NCBI GenBank assembly: GCA_947443645.1
Contig: CANEXF010000010.1
Span: 1 to 64,000, forward strand
Origin: Comamonadaceae bacterium
GTDB lineage: Bacteria > Pseudomonadota > Gammaproteobacteria > Burkholderiales > Burkholderiaceae_C
Direction of reading: 5' to 3'
DNA: 64,000 bases
Shown here: one piece after another, positions 55,436-63,494 of the stretch
Position numbering within the stretch: position 1 is the first letter of the stretch
How the letters are laid out: every line of letters starts with the position of its first letter
Position numbers and translations under genes: made by a program
Notes under the pieces: model-generated
Seen by the model: the letters and a program-made list of their open reading frames with translations, nothing else
What the model was told of the DNA's origin: nothing
Databases searched by the model: none

Positions 55436-55960
55436 CTATTTCGTGAGCCGATAAGAAAGCGAAGTTTCATCAGCAGACAAGATTTGAATTTTCACGGCAC
55501 CTACTGTGAATTCCTTTGTTTTAGCAGGATCGACGAAGAACTGCGTCGTGTTTGGTGGCAGCGTGTCGGTAATGCCGCGTGGAGCGCTGTACGTGCTAAC
55601 CGTGCCATAAACGTTGTTGCCAACTCTTTGAGCATTCAATGTTGAAGTGCTAGCGCCATATCGGCTCATAGTCGTTTCGTTAGATTCAGTTTCAATTTCG
55701 GTAACGCGGAAAGCCAGCCTTCCGTCCTGGGCAAGCCCTTGATAGCGGAGTTCGATGAACCCGCGATTTACTTTGCCACCGAAAACGTCAGCCTTACCAA
55801 AGGCATTTGGCAGATCAGATTCCCTCTGCACCTTTAAAACTTGGCCTCCAACATGAGTTGATAGTGAACGGCCTGTCTCTTGCAAGAGAGACTCGCGGGT
55901 TTGAATAGCTGAACCACAACCCGCGAGGATAGCTACTAAGAAAAGAACACTGATACGCAT
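55436..55960 (-). CDS. Lipoprotein of the integrated element
   Basis: The 174-residue protein starts MRISVLFLVAILAGCGSAIQ: a signal peptide and a lipobox LAGC with acylated Cys at about residue 15. The mature part is beta-rich, with alternating polar stretches (FRVTEIETESNETTMS...). No family is recognised. AGGAGC lies 3-4 bp before ATG 55960. An ATG 38 codons upstream is in frame but lacks export features. A cell-envelope role is likely for this and its two cargo neighbours. Confidence 0.65.
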   Translation of the reverse strand: MRISVLFLVAILAGCGSAIQTRESLLQETGRSLSTHVGGQVLKVQRESDLPNAFGKADVFGGKVNRGFIELRYQGLAQDGRLAFRVTEIETESNETTMSRYGASTSTLNAQRVGNNVYGTVSTYSAPRGITDTLPPNTTQFFVDPAKTKEFTVGAVKIQILSADETSLSYRLTK

Positions 55961-56362
55961 ATTGCTCCTAAAGGGCTTTCGTCTGTCATTGACCCTGAGT
56001 TCATCCCTCCGTTCAGGTAACACGGGGCTATGAATACAAAAGAATACCTTAAACGGATTAGTTTCATCCCGCATTTACGCCGCCTGTGCTTTTGAATGAA
56101 AGCCGTAGAGGGCATGCACCATTGTTACTTGTTGGCGTTTCCGCAACACGAAAAAGTTCACATGTTGACAACTTAATTGTGATTTGGCTACATTTCTTCT
56201 CAGCGACAGCCAATACATATTTAGCCAAATAGCAGTTCTCCAGCCCAGCTGGAATGAAGCAGCCAGGCATCGAGCCTCTCAGCAGGTGAAGACTCGACGA
56301 GCAACAAACAAACATACAGACGCACCGCATCTGTCGCGAATTCCCCAACTTTTGGAGTTCGC
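55961..56362. other. Intergenic region between the lipoprotein and Rep genes
   Basis: About 400 bp without a convincing gene. A 143-codon minus-strand frame (56064-56495) overlaps the Rep start and has no motif or ribosome site. The plus strand contains a promoter-like sequence at 56165-56194 that fits Rep. Nothing else is recognised. Confidence 0.5.
56165..56194 (+). promoter_or_regulatory. Candidate sigma-70 promoter for the rep gene
   Basis: TTGACA at 56165-56170 and TACATT at 56189-56194 are separated by 18 bp. Transcription from here would leave a leader of about 160 nt before rep. Confidence 0.45.
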
Positions 56363-57232
56363 ATGCGGCCGTCTGCACGTCATCCTTTTTCGTTTTCATT
56401 TCCACCATCCGCTGTGGTTTCGCAGCCGGGATGCTTGCCCGCGTGCGGGCTTGCTCCTGGCGGCGAAGCCGCTGGGCTTGTCCCATATAAAACAAGTGGC
56501 CCTGATTGCCTTGAAGTCAGTTTTGAACCTGATATCGTCCAAGAACGTCGGGTCAGACGACTAAGACGACAAGTCTGGGCAGCCGGTCATCTCCATCGCT
56601 TCGCGTGTCCAAGAGGTCACCGTGAAAACGTTTGGTTTGTCACCCTCACCTATCGAGGTGTGGATGACTGGAAACCGGGCCACATCTCCAAATGCTTCAA
56701 AGCCGTCCGCAAGTGGTGCAAAAAGCGAGACATTCCCTTTCGCTACGTTTGGGTCGCTGAACTTCAAAAACGCGGTGCCCTGCACTATCACGTAGCCGTT
56801 TGGCTCCCTAAGCGGATCCAGCTCCCCAAGTTTGATAAACAAGGTTGGTGGCCGCATGGCATGACCCAGCGCGTCATCGCGAAAAACGCTGTCGGGTACC
56901 TGATGAAGTACCTCTCCAAAATTTCTCCATTCCACAAATTTCCTAAAGGGGTACGTATCCATGGATTCGGCGGACTCACCCAACAAGCCCGCAGCATTTG
57001 CTCCTGGCTCAATCTACCCTCTTGGTGCAAGCAACTCTACGGAGTCGGAGACCTACAAACAATCAAAGGTCGACGTGTGGTGCGCGCGACGGGCGAAATT
57101 CTGCCAGCCATGTACCAGCGCGTTTTCCACCCTTCCGGAATGCGCCTGTATCCCAATTGTGAGATACCTGAGCGCTGGGCAGACGGACCCTATTCGTCCA
57201 TAGACCGCTTCACTTCTGGGTCTGCGGTATGA
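56363..57232 (+). CDS. HUH-type rolling-circle replication initiator
   Basis: The 289-residue protein shows rolling-circle replication motifs in order: FVTLTYR (about residue 92), HYH at 141-143 (metal-binding HUH), and YLMKY at 179-183, with two tyrosines spaced like those of phage-type initiators. It would nick the plus strand at an origin and join to it through tyrosine. Filamentous-phage gpII and related plasmid Reps have this pattern. GGAG 7 bp before ATG 56363 sets the start. Its stop overlaps the next gene as ATGA. The structured repeats at 54.1-54.4 kb are candidate origin DNA. Confidence 0.82.
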   Translation: MRPSARHPFSFSFPPSAVVSQPGCLPACGLAPGGEAAGLVPYKTSGPDCLEVSFEPDIVQERRVRRLRRQVWAAGHLHRFACPRGHRENVWFVTLTYRGVDDWKPGHISKCFKAVRKWCKKRDIPFRYVWVAELQKRGALHYHVAVWLPKRIQLPKFDKQGWWPHGMTQRVIAKNAVGYLMKYLSKISPFHKFPKGVRIHGFGGLTQQARSICSWLNLPSWCKQLYGVGDLQTIKGRRVVRATGEILPAMYQRVFHPSGMRLYPNCEIPERWADGPYSSIDRFTSGSAV

Positions 57233-57570
57233 CAACCCGCACCCTTGGTGCTGCCGAGGCGGCAAGCCTGCTGCGGATCCATCCTCAAACCCTCATGGCC
57301 CGCGCACGGGCGGGAATCATTCCTGGCTGCAGGGTGGGTAAGGCATGGGTCTTTCTTGAATCTTTGCTGGTCGAGTATCTGGTGGCACAATCACAAATGC
57401 GTGTGTCTGTGGCCGATGCTCAGGAGAAATCTGAATGTCGCTCTATAGACGAAAAGACTCGCCCTATTGATGGGCAAAATTTCCGGCCATCCGTGGCGAA
57501 TCTGGACCGCTACAGGTCAGCACTGGGACTACCGAAAAGCGCAAGGCGCAGGAATTCCATGACCGACTGA
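57229..57570 (+). CDS. Excisionase-like helix-turn-helix protein
   Basis: The 113-residue protein has an AlpA/HTH_17-like domain (residues 1-52: LGAAEAASLLRIHPQTLMARA...GKAWVFLESLLVEYL). The C-terminal extension ends KSARRRNSMTD. Small HTH proteins of this type direct excision or regulate integrase. Its ATG overlaps the rep stop by 4 bp. The last 136 bp overlap the integrase in another reading frame, so both proteins use this DNA. This is consistent with coupled expression of rep, the HTH protein and int. Confidence 0.75.
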   Translation: MTTRTLGAAEAASLLRIHPQTLMARARAGIIPGCRVGKAWVFLESLLVEYLVAQSQMRVSVADAQEKSECRSIDEKTRPIDGQNFRPSVANLDRYRSALGLPKSARRRNSMTD

Positions 57571-58472
57571 AAGTCGAACGCTGGGAGCAATCCAAGCTCG
57601 GCGCAAAACCACGCCACACGTGGGAAGAGGCAGTGTTGAAGTTTTTAGACGAGACTTCGCACAAACGCACCCACGAACGAGATAAATCAATCCTTCGTTG
57701 GCTGGACTCCTCGTTTGGGGGAAAGTACCTTGATGAAATCGACCGTTCATTGATTGACCATGTCAAAGCATTGAGAGCCAAGATTGCCACCCAAAGCACA
57801 GCCAATCGCTACCTGGCTGTCATTCGAACAATTCTCCTCAAAGCAGCCAACGAATGGGAATGGATTGAGAAGGCACCAAAAGTCTCGCTTTACAAGGAGA
57901 AAGATGGACGTATCCGGTCACTCACGCAGGATGAATTCAGGCGTCTTCTTGCAGAGCTACCCCCTCACCTTGCGGATATGGCGCTATTCTCAGTCGCTAC
58001 AGGGCTTCGACAAGGCAATGTGCGACTGCTTGAATGGTCGCAGATTGATCTAGAACGACGGCACGCTTGGATTACTCCTGAGCAACACAAAAATGGCCGT
58101 GCGCACGCCGTGCCGCTTAACGAGATGGCTGTCGAGGTTCTGCTTCGACAAGTTGGAAAGCACTCTGTTTACGCCTTCACTTATCGCGGTCAACCAGTCG
58201 TGAGTGTCTCGACTAAGGCGTGGACTAACGCACTAGCTCGAGCCAAAATTGAAGATTTCCGGTGGCATGACCTGAGGCACACTTTCGCTACATGGCACCG
58301 GCAAGCAGGAACCCCAACCCATGAGCTACAGCGACTCGGAGGCTGGAAAACACTGTCAATGGTGGAGAGGTATGCACACGTCGCGCCAGAGGGCTTGCAA
58401 TTGGCTGCAAGTCGGCTAGATAATGTGCTTCAGAGTTACGCTTTGGCTACGCCAGAACAAAAAAGGGTCTAG
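57435..58472 (+). pseudogene. Tyrosine integrase with in-frame TGA at codon 12
   Basis: AGGAGA precedes ATG 57435. The frame reads MSLYRRKDSPY, then TGA at 57468-57470, then WAKF... and an intact integrase to 58472. The stop replaces the first Trp of an expected YWW. The core domain has TATGLRQGNVRLL-type SVATGLRQGNVRLLEWSQID, HDLRHTFATWHRQ and LGGWKTLSMVERYAH (catalytic Arg, His-x2-Arg, Tyr). A product from GTG 57633 would lack the first 66 codons, including much of the arm-binding part. Its stop codon lies in the right attachment repeat. Confidence 0.75.
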
Positions 58473-58543
58473 CATTGCTGCTAGACCCTTATAAATACTG
58501 GTGGGGCCTGCGGGGGTCGAACCCACGACAAACGGATTAAAAG
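58456..58543. repeat. Right 88-bp attachment repeat overlapping int and tRNA-Lys
   Basis: This repeat is identical to 53832-53919 except at three positions. Two of these (58466 and 58487) are the partners of one base pair in the terminator stem. It holds the last integrase codons, a terminator hairpin and the 3' half of tRNA-Lys. Confidence 0.85.
58459..58489 (-). terminator. Terminator of tRNA-Lys within the attachment site
   Basis: On the minus strand GGGTCTAGCA-gcaa-TGCTAGACCC is followed by TTTTTT. The integrase stop codon lies in the same stem on the other strand. Confidence 0.7.
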
Positions 58544-58574
58544 TCCGCTGCTCTACCAACTGAGCTAAGGCCCC
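58499..58574 (-). tRNA. tRNA-Lys (TTT)
   Basis: A complete 76-nt cloverleaf on the minus strand, beginning GGGGCCTTAGCTCAGTTGGT and ending with an encoded CCA. The anticodon loop CTTTTAA gives anticodon TTT, which reads AAA and AAG. The T-arm is GTGGGTTCGACCCCCGC. The element has restored this copy during integration; the displaced 3' half is at the left end. Confidence 0.95.
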
Positions 58575-58654
58575 AAGAATTGCTTCTTGTCTGTTCTGCA
58601 TTGTTTGCAGTCCAGCCTCAAATTATAGCGTCAATTTTGAGCTGTTTGCAAATC

Positions 58655-59512
58655 TCACTCAGCAATTTTACCAATCAGCCAACCCGCAGCACAAATTCCA
58701 AACGTCGACGTCACGCTCACGACCGATCCATAGCCATGGCAATTGAGGCTGCTATCGTTTTGTGCAGGCATTTGCGTATCGTCAGAGCCTTCAATTTTCT
58801 CGCCGATTTGATCGGTATTCGTCACGGCCTGCATCACGGCCTCGCGGCTGAATACACAGCTCAAGCCGATTTTTCCGACGCGGGCCGCGCCATGCTCCTT
58901 GCGCAGGCGATAGCGTAACTGGGCCAGCAAAGGGTCATGCGTGGTCAGAGACAAGTCCTCTATCTCGACCTTGTGCGCATGACGCTTTCCACCAGCGGCA
59001 CCCACACTGATGAGGTTGACCTTTGCGTCGCTTGCGCGCCTTGCATTGTGGTTGAGCGCCCAGGCTGCCATGGCGGTCTTTGCCCTGACCTGATCGCAGG
59101 CATCAATGATAGAAACCGATGAATCCGGCGCTGAACCGAGTCCGGCAATGCCAGGCCAGTTGCTGCTGTCAACAAACTCTTCAACGCAGCGTACGTCGCA
59201 ATAAGGATTGATATGGGCAATGCGCTCACGCATGGCTTGCACTTTGGACTGACCCAGCGTGTTGTCCAGTGCGTGAATCTGCCGGTTGATGTTGGACTCT
59301 GCAATGTGGTCCAGGTCAATCAAGGTGAGTCTGGCCACGCCACTGCGTGCGAGCGCCTCGGCAGCCCAGGAGCCTACGCCACCCAGGCCGACCACCACCA
59401 CGTGCGCTGAGCGAACTCTCATTGCGCCTTGCGCGCCATACAGACGCGCCAGTCCGCCGAAGCGCCTGTCAAGGTCTGCGGGCAACAACTCTGTTGCAGT
59501 GCCGGCTGACAC
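58655..59512 (-). CDS. tcdA: tRNA threonylcarbamoyladenosine dehydratase (TcdA/CsdL type)
   Basis: The E1-like enzyme cyclises the t6A37 modification of tRNA using ATP. The 285-residue protein has the nucleotide-binding GLGGVGSWAAEALARSG, DLDHIAESNINRQIHAL and a C-terminal helical tail ending GICAAGWLIGKIAE. GTG 59512 is taken as start, because it overlaps the preceding yedE-like stop (TAGTG) and precedes the conserved ATELLPADLDRRF. Longer frames run into the transporter gene. It is co-transcribed with the transporter upstream, and the integrase is convergent with it across tRNA-Lys. Confidence 0.9.
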   Translation of the reverse strand: MSAGTATELLPADLDRRFGGLARLYGAQGAMRVRSAHVVVVGLGGVGSWAAEALARSGVARLTLIDLDHIAESNINRQIHALDNTLGQSKVQAMRERIAHINPYCDVRCVEEFVDSSNWPGIAGLGSAPDSSVSIIDACDQVRAKTAMAAWALNHNARRASDAKVNLISVGAAGGKRHAHKVEIEDLSLTTHDPLLAQLRYRLRKEHGAARVGKIGLSCVFSREAVMQAVTNTDQIGEKIEGSDDTQMPAQNDSSLNCHGYGSVVSVTSTFGICAAGWLIGKIAE

Positions 59513-60627
59513 TAAAGACTGCGCTCCATGCGCCAAACCTGGTATTTCAATGCAGCGACGGCGCCGGCGAGGATTGAGGCAAGCGCAACAATGCTGGTCG
59601 CACTCAGGGTTGAGATGCCCGACAGGCCCTGGCCAACTGTGCAGCCCATAGCGCACACGCCGCCTATGCCCATCAACACGGCCCCAATCAAATGGTTGGC
59701 CGTGTCTTCAGCGTCACGAAAACCTTCCCAGCGGAAATTGCGAGTCAGCAGCGAATAGATGGCCGAACCAGCGACCACGCCAAATACCGACACTATGCCG
59801 ATGGTCAGAACCTTGCTTTTGTCGCTGAAAAACATCAACCAATCCAGCGTGTAGGCCACTGGGGATACGAAGCTCAAAGCCTCGGCACGACCGGAGTTTG
59901 TAGCCAGAAATGCTTCCTGCAAGGTTTCCGGATGCTCTTCAACAAAAGCCAGATGTCCGCTAACCCACCACATCGCCACAATCACCGCACCGATGCCGAA
60001 GCCGGCCAAGAGGTTGTCAAAACGGAGAAAGTCACGTCCCATCAAGGCCCAGACAATCAGCGCGAGGCCCATCACCAGCGCCAGCAAAAGCCCGCTCATG
60101 GAAGGGGAAAGACCTACGGCGTTTGCCAACCAATTGGGCAGGGCCGCGTTGCCTGCAAAATCAATTGCCACGCGGTCCAAGGTGGCAACGCGCACCACAG
60201 CCGTAATGCCCTTGAGCGTGGCGAATGCAGCAATACCCATGACCACAAAAACCACGACTGATTTGAGATTACCGCCGCCTATGCGCACCAGGGTCTTGCT
60301 GCCACAGCCTGACGCCAGCACCATGCCAAAGCCAAACAGAAAACCACCAAACAGCGCGGATAACCAGATGAATCGGCTTGCCGCATAAAGTGTTTTGTTC
60401 GGATCGATCAGGCCCGCAGCCGCCATGGCGTAAAAGCCGATCATGGCGACGCCTACAGCCATGCCCCAGGAGCGCATACGGGTCCAGTCACCCATGTTGA
60501 CAATGTCACTGACAGCACCCATTGTGCAGAAGTGCGTGCGTTGGGCGATCACGCCAAACAGCACTGACAGTCCAAACGCGGACCACAAAACCTGAAGCGT
60601 CAGAGTGTTGAGAGCAGAAGTATCCAT
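59512..60627 (-). CDS. YeeE/YedE-family (thiosulfate-type) transporter
   Basis: The 371-residue inner-membrane protein has about nine spans. Conserved cysteine motifs GCGSKT (about residue 108) and GCTVGQGLSG (about 328) are spaced as in TsuA/YeeE, where cysteines relay thiosulfate or other sulfur compounds. THFCTMGAVSD near residue 32 is a further family motif. It probably imports a reduced sulfur species. It overlaps tcdA by one base. Whether the sulfur is used for tRNA modification or energy is not evident. Confidence 0.88.
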   Translation of the reverse strand: MDTSALNTLTLQVLWSAFGLSVLFGVIAQRTHFCTMGAVSDIVNMGDWTRMRSWGMAVGVAMIGFYAMAAAGLIDPNKTLYAASRFIWLSALFGGFLFGFGMVLASGCGSKTLVRIGGGNLKSVVVFVVMGIAAFATLKGITAVVRVATLDRVAIDFAGNAALPNWLANAVGLSPSMSGLLLALVMGLALIVWALMGRDFLRFDNLLAGFGIGAVIVAMWWVSGHLAFVEEHPETLQEAFLATNSGRAEALSFVSPVAYTLDWLMFFSDKSKVLTIGIVSVFGVVAGSAIYSLLTRNFRWEGFRDAEDTANHLIGAVLMGIGGVCAMGCTVGQGLSGISTLSATSIVALASILAGAVAALKYQVWRMERSL

Positions 60628-60713
60628 GTCCCGATTTTAGGTGGGAATTCCACCAACAAGCGCGAGCGCCGCAGTCGATTCACAGAGCCATGCCCCAGTC
60701 AGGGGACAAGGAT

Positions 60714-61511
60714 TTACTTGAGCTTGATAAGTCTGTCTTTGGCCACTGACGCAGCTTCGGACTTTGGATAGACCTTGATGAGGTCTTCAAGGGTTTTACG
60801 CGCAGCCTTGACTTCTTTCAATTCGAGCTGGCAGTTGGCTATCGACAGCGCGGCTTCTGGTGCCCGCAAATGGTCGGACGCAAGCGACAGCAAAGCCTTG
60901 AAATTGACAATGGCCTCCTTGTAGCTGCGCAACGCATATTGGGCGTTACCCAACCAGAACAGCGCAGAAGGCCTGTAGCCACTGTCGGGGTTGCGCTTGA
61001 TGAAGTCAACAAAAGCGCCTTGGGCCGCGGCAAATTCGCCTTTACGCAGAACGGCCAAGGCTGACTCGAAATCACGCACTTCCTGGGGCGATGCTACAAA
61101 CTCCCGGCCATCGGCGCTGATTTTTGCAGGCTCAAATTTTTTAAGCCTGTCGTCCATGCCTTGCGTCAAATCCTTTTGCCGTCGTTGAACCTCCGCCACG
61201 TCACGCGCCAGCTGCTCGTCCTGACCACGGAGTTTGGCCAGGTCGCCGCGCAGCACTTCGATCTGGTTGGACAGATCCAGAATACTGCGGCGCAACTGGG
61301 CATTTTCGTCGCTGGATTTTTGCAGCTCATCCGTCAGACGCTGTTGTGAGGCGTCGACCTTTTGCCGCAAATCAAGGATGGCGCGGCGTGCCTCGTCATC
61401 TTCGAGCAAACCCGCCTGGGCATTGAACGTCAAAAAGCAGGCCGTGGCCAAGCCCAGCAAGGTGCGAAAAAGACCTAATCGTGCCATGCGCATCACACTT
61501 GCTCCAGTCAT
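60714..61511 (-). CDS. cpoB: Periplasmic Tol-Pal accessory protein CpoB (YbgF)
   Basis: The 265-residue protein has a signal peptide, with cleavage near NAQA-G. A coiled-coil (about residues 40-125, heptad-rich LRQKVDASQQRL... LRGDLAKLRGQDEQL) is followed by TPR repeats (about 143-260, GYRPSALFWLGNAQYALRSY and LIKVYPKSEAASVAK). CpoB coordinates outer-membrane constriction with cell-wall synthesis at division, working with TolA and PBP1B. It follows pal by 32 bp, the canonical position. It ends before the transporter gene. Confidence 0.92.
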   Translation of the reverse strand: MTGASVMRMARLGLFRTLLGLATACFLTFNAQAGLLEDDEARRAILDLRQKVDASQQRLTDELQKSSDENAQLRRSILDLSNQIEVLRGDLAKLRGQDEQLARDVAEVQRRQKDLTQGMDDRLKKFEPAKISADGREFVASPQEVRDFESALAVLRKGEFAAAQGAFVDFIKRNPDSGYRPSALFWLGNAQYALRSYKEAIVNFKALLSLASDHLRAPEAALSIANCQLELKEVKAARKTLEDLIKVYPKSEAASVAKDRLIKLK

Positions 61512-61543
61512 TGAACTTCAAACATTCAGCGGCAACACGCGGC

Positions 61544-62083
61544 TTAGTGGTAGTTCAGTTCTGCGCGACGGTTTTTAGCCATCGATTCCTCGTCCGAGCC
61601 GACTGCTGCGGGCTTTTCCTTGCCGAAGCTCACAGCCTCGACCTGCGCATCTGCAACGCCCAACAGACCGAGGGCCCGGCGCACCGACTCTGCGCGTTTT
61701 TGTCCGAGTGCCAAGTTGTATTCGCGACCACCGCGTTCATCGGTGTGGCCTTCAATAGCCAGCTTACGCGATTTGTTGGCAGACAGATATTTGGCATGCG
61801 CTTCAATCGCATTTTGGAAGTCTGGCTTGATCACGTAGCTGTCGTAGTCAAAGTAAATGATTTTGGCGATGCCCACGGGACCTGCGACAGCCGAATTGGC
61901 GCCTGCGACTTCTACCGGCGCAACGCCACGGGTTGAAACGTCTCCGGTACCGGAAGGGTTCGTCACGCCAGTTCCGGTTCTGTTTTCTACGGGTACGTCG
62001 TCAAGCTTGACATTGGAACCGCAAGCCACCAGAGCGGCCGACAAGGTGATGATGGACAGAAGGGAATAAGAAACGCGTTTCAT
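61544..62083 (-). CDS. pal: Peptidoglycan-associated lipoprotein Pal
   Basis: The 179-residue outer-membrane lipoprotein has a signal peptide and a lipobox with Cys at residue 21 (LVACG). After a flexible linker the OmpA-like domain (about residues 75-175) contains FDYDSYVIKPDF and IEGHTDERGGREYNLALGQKRA, which binds diaminopimelate in peptidoglycan. Pal links the outer membrane to the wall and interacts with TolB. It lies between tolB and cpoB, on the same strand. Confidence 0.96.
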   Translation of the reverse strand: MKRVSYSLLSIITLSAALVACGSNVKLDDVPVENRTGTGVTNPSGTGDVSTRGVAPVEVAGANSAVAGPVGIAKIIYFDYDSYVIKPDFQNAIEAHAKYLSANKSRKLAIEGHTDERGGREYNLALGQKRAESVRRALGLLGVADAQVEAVSFGKEKPAAVGSDEESMAKNRRAELNYH

Positions 62084-62170
62084 GAAAAACCTCAGCTACA
62101 AAAAAAGAAAGAAATCAGAAATTAACAATGTCACCACGCAGCCGCAAGTGCTGTAGGGCGACGGGGACAG

Positions 62171-63457
62171 TCATCGTGGGAAAGGGCCCCAATCAGGCTC
62201 ACGTATGTCGCCGCTGGCGCCTGACAGACGCGCCTTGATCCTGCCGTCGAGTGTCGTGGTCATCAGCGCTTCGCGCCCTTGCTGCTGGGTAGCATAAACA
62301 ATAAGGCGACTGTTAGGCGCAAAACTCGGACTTTCGTCAGCACCAGTATCCGTGATCTGGGACACCGCTCCACCTGCGAGTTCCATCACCTGCAACTTGA
62401 AAGCGCCGCTTACCCTTGAGATATACGCCAGCCAGCGTCCATCTGGACTGATGGCGGGCGATATGTTGTAACTTCCATTGAAAGTGACGCGCTCGACATT
62501 GCCTCCAGATGCAAGCATCCGATAAATCTGCGGCGACCCCCCTCTGTCACTGACAAAGTAAATGTATTTGCCATCTGGCGAGAACGCAGGCTCGGTGTCT
62601 ATGCTTGAAGATTGGGTCAAACGACGTGGCTCGCCACCGTTGGAATCGATCGCATACAACTGCGAGCCGCCATCGCGGCTGAGTGTGGCGACAATCTGTC
62701 GGCCATCGGGTGACCAGGCCGGAGCACTGTTGGAGCCGCGGAAATTGGCTAACAGGCGGCGTTTACCAGTTGCGACGTCATGCGCGTAGATGACGGGCTT
62801 GCGGGACTCAAACGACACATAGGCCAGTTGCGAGCCGTTGGGCGACCATGCCGGGGAAATGATGGGCTCTGAACTGGCCAGCGCGGACTGCGCGTTTTCG
62901 CCATCCGAGTCAGCGACCCAAAGCGTAAAACGCTGACTGGCCTTGGTTACGTAGGCGATGCGGGTTGAAAAAACCCCCTTCTCGCCGGTTAATTTCTCAT
63001 ATACAAAGTCTGAAATCCGGTGCGCAGACAATCGCAGGTCTGCCGAGCTCACCGCATAACTCTGACCACCAAGATCCTGGCCGCGCACCAGATCCCACAG
63101 CCTCAGACGGACGTCAAAACGGCCATCTGCAAGCGGGCTGATGCTGCCCGTGACCATGGCGTCAGCGCCCTTTTGTCGCCACAGCGTCAAGTCAGGGCGA
63201 GCGCTTTCATCGGCAACCAGGCCAGCAGTATCGACAGCTCGAAACGCACCGCTGCGCTCAAGATCGGCCCTGACGATGGCCCCCATTTTTTGAGGCGCCT
63301 GCGCCTCGCCACGAAAAGTGGCGATTGCAATAGGCATCTGTGTCAAACCGACACCTGAGACCTCCACTCTGAATTGCGCCCGCGCAGGTGCAACGGATGC
63401 GATGGCCAGGAAAGCCAATAGAGCGATCAGTATTCGGCGGTGAAATTGGAAAGTCAT
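62171..63457 (-). CDS. tolB: Periplasmic Tol-Pal system protein TolB
   Basis: The 428-residue protein starts MTFQFHRRILIALLAFLAIA, a signal peptide with cleavage near ARA-Q. The N-terminal TolB domain (about residues 25-150) contacts TolA. Six beta-propeller blades follow, with repeats of SPAWSPNGSQLAY, APAWSPDGRQI and EPAFSPDGKYI. The C-terminus ends REPDWGPFPR. A longer in-frame start (63541) overlaps the glycosyltransferase gene. It precedes pal by 87 bp. Confidence 0.94.
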   Translation of the reverse strand: MTFQFHRRILIALLAFLAIASVAPARAQFRVEVSGVGLTQMPIAIATFRGEAQAPQKMGAIVRADLERSGAFRAVDTAGLVADESARPDLTLWRQKGADAMVTGSISPLADGRFDVRLRLWDLVRGQDLGGQSYAVSSADLRLSAHRISDFVYEKLTGEKGVFSTRIAYVTKASQRFTLWVADSDGENAQSALASSEPIISPAWSPNGSQLAYVSFESRKPVIYAHDVATGKRRLLANFRGSNSAPAWSPDGRQIVATLSRDGGSQLYAIDSNGGEPRRLTQSSSIDTEPAFSPDGKYIYFVSDRGGSPQIYRMLASGGNVERVTFNGSYNISPAISPDGRWLAYISRVSGAFKLQVMELAGGAVSQITDTGADESPSFAPNSRLIVYATQQQGREALMTTTLDGRIKARLSGASGDIREPDWGPFPR

Positions 63458-63494
63458 ACGAATAAGAAAAGAATTCTGAAAAATAGTTTCAAGC

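Larger units (their letters stand above)
53832..58543. mobile_element. 4.6-kb integrative rolling-circle element in tRNA-Lys
   Basis: The unit between equivalent points of the 88-bp repeats is 4,624 bp. Contents in order are twin structured repeats, an exported protein, a membrane protein, a lipoprotein, HUH replication initiator, helix-turn-helix protein and tyrosine integrase. The integrase gene abuts the intact tRNA-Lys, the normal layout for tRNA-integrating elements, and the region looks more AT-rich than its flanks. Rep plus integrase without Zot, coat or mobilisation genes fits a satellite of a filamentous (ssDNA) phage or an integrative plasmid. The integrase has an internal stop, so it may be immobile now. 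Confidence 0.8.

Noticed and set aside
56064-56495. A 143-codon minus-strand frame across the Rep 5' region
   Set aside because: No ribosome site or motif is seen, and it overlaps the Rep start, which has a strong ribosome site.
53832-58543. A complete filamentous prophage
   Set aside because: No Zot/gpI, coat or assembly gene is present, so only a satellite or plasmid-like identity can be supported.
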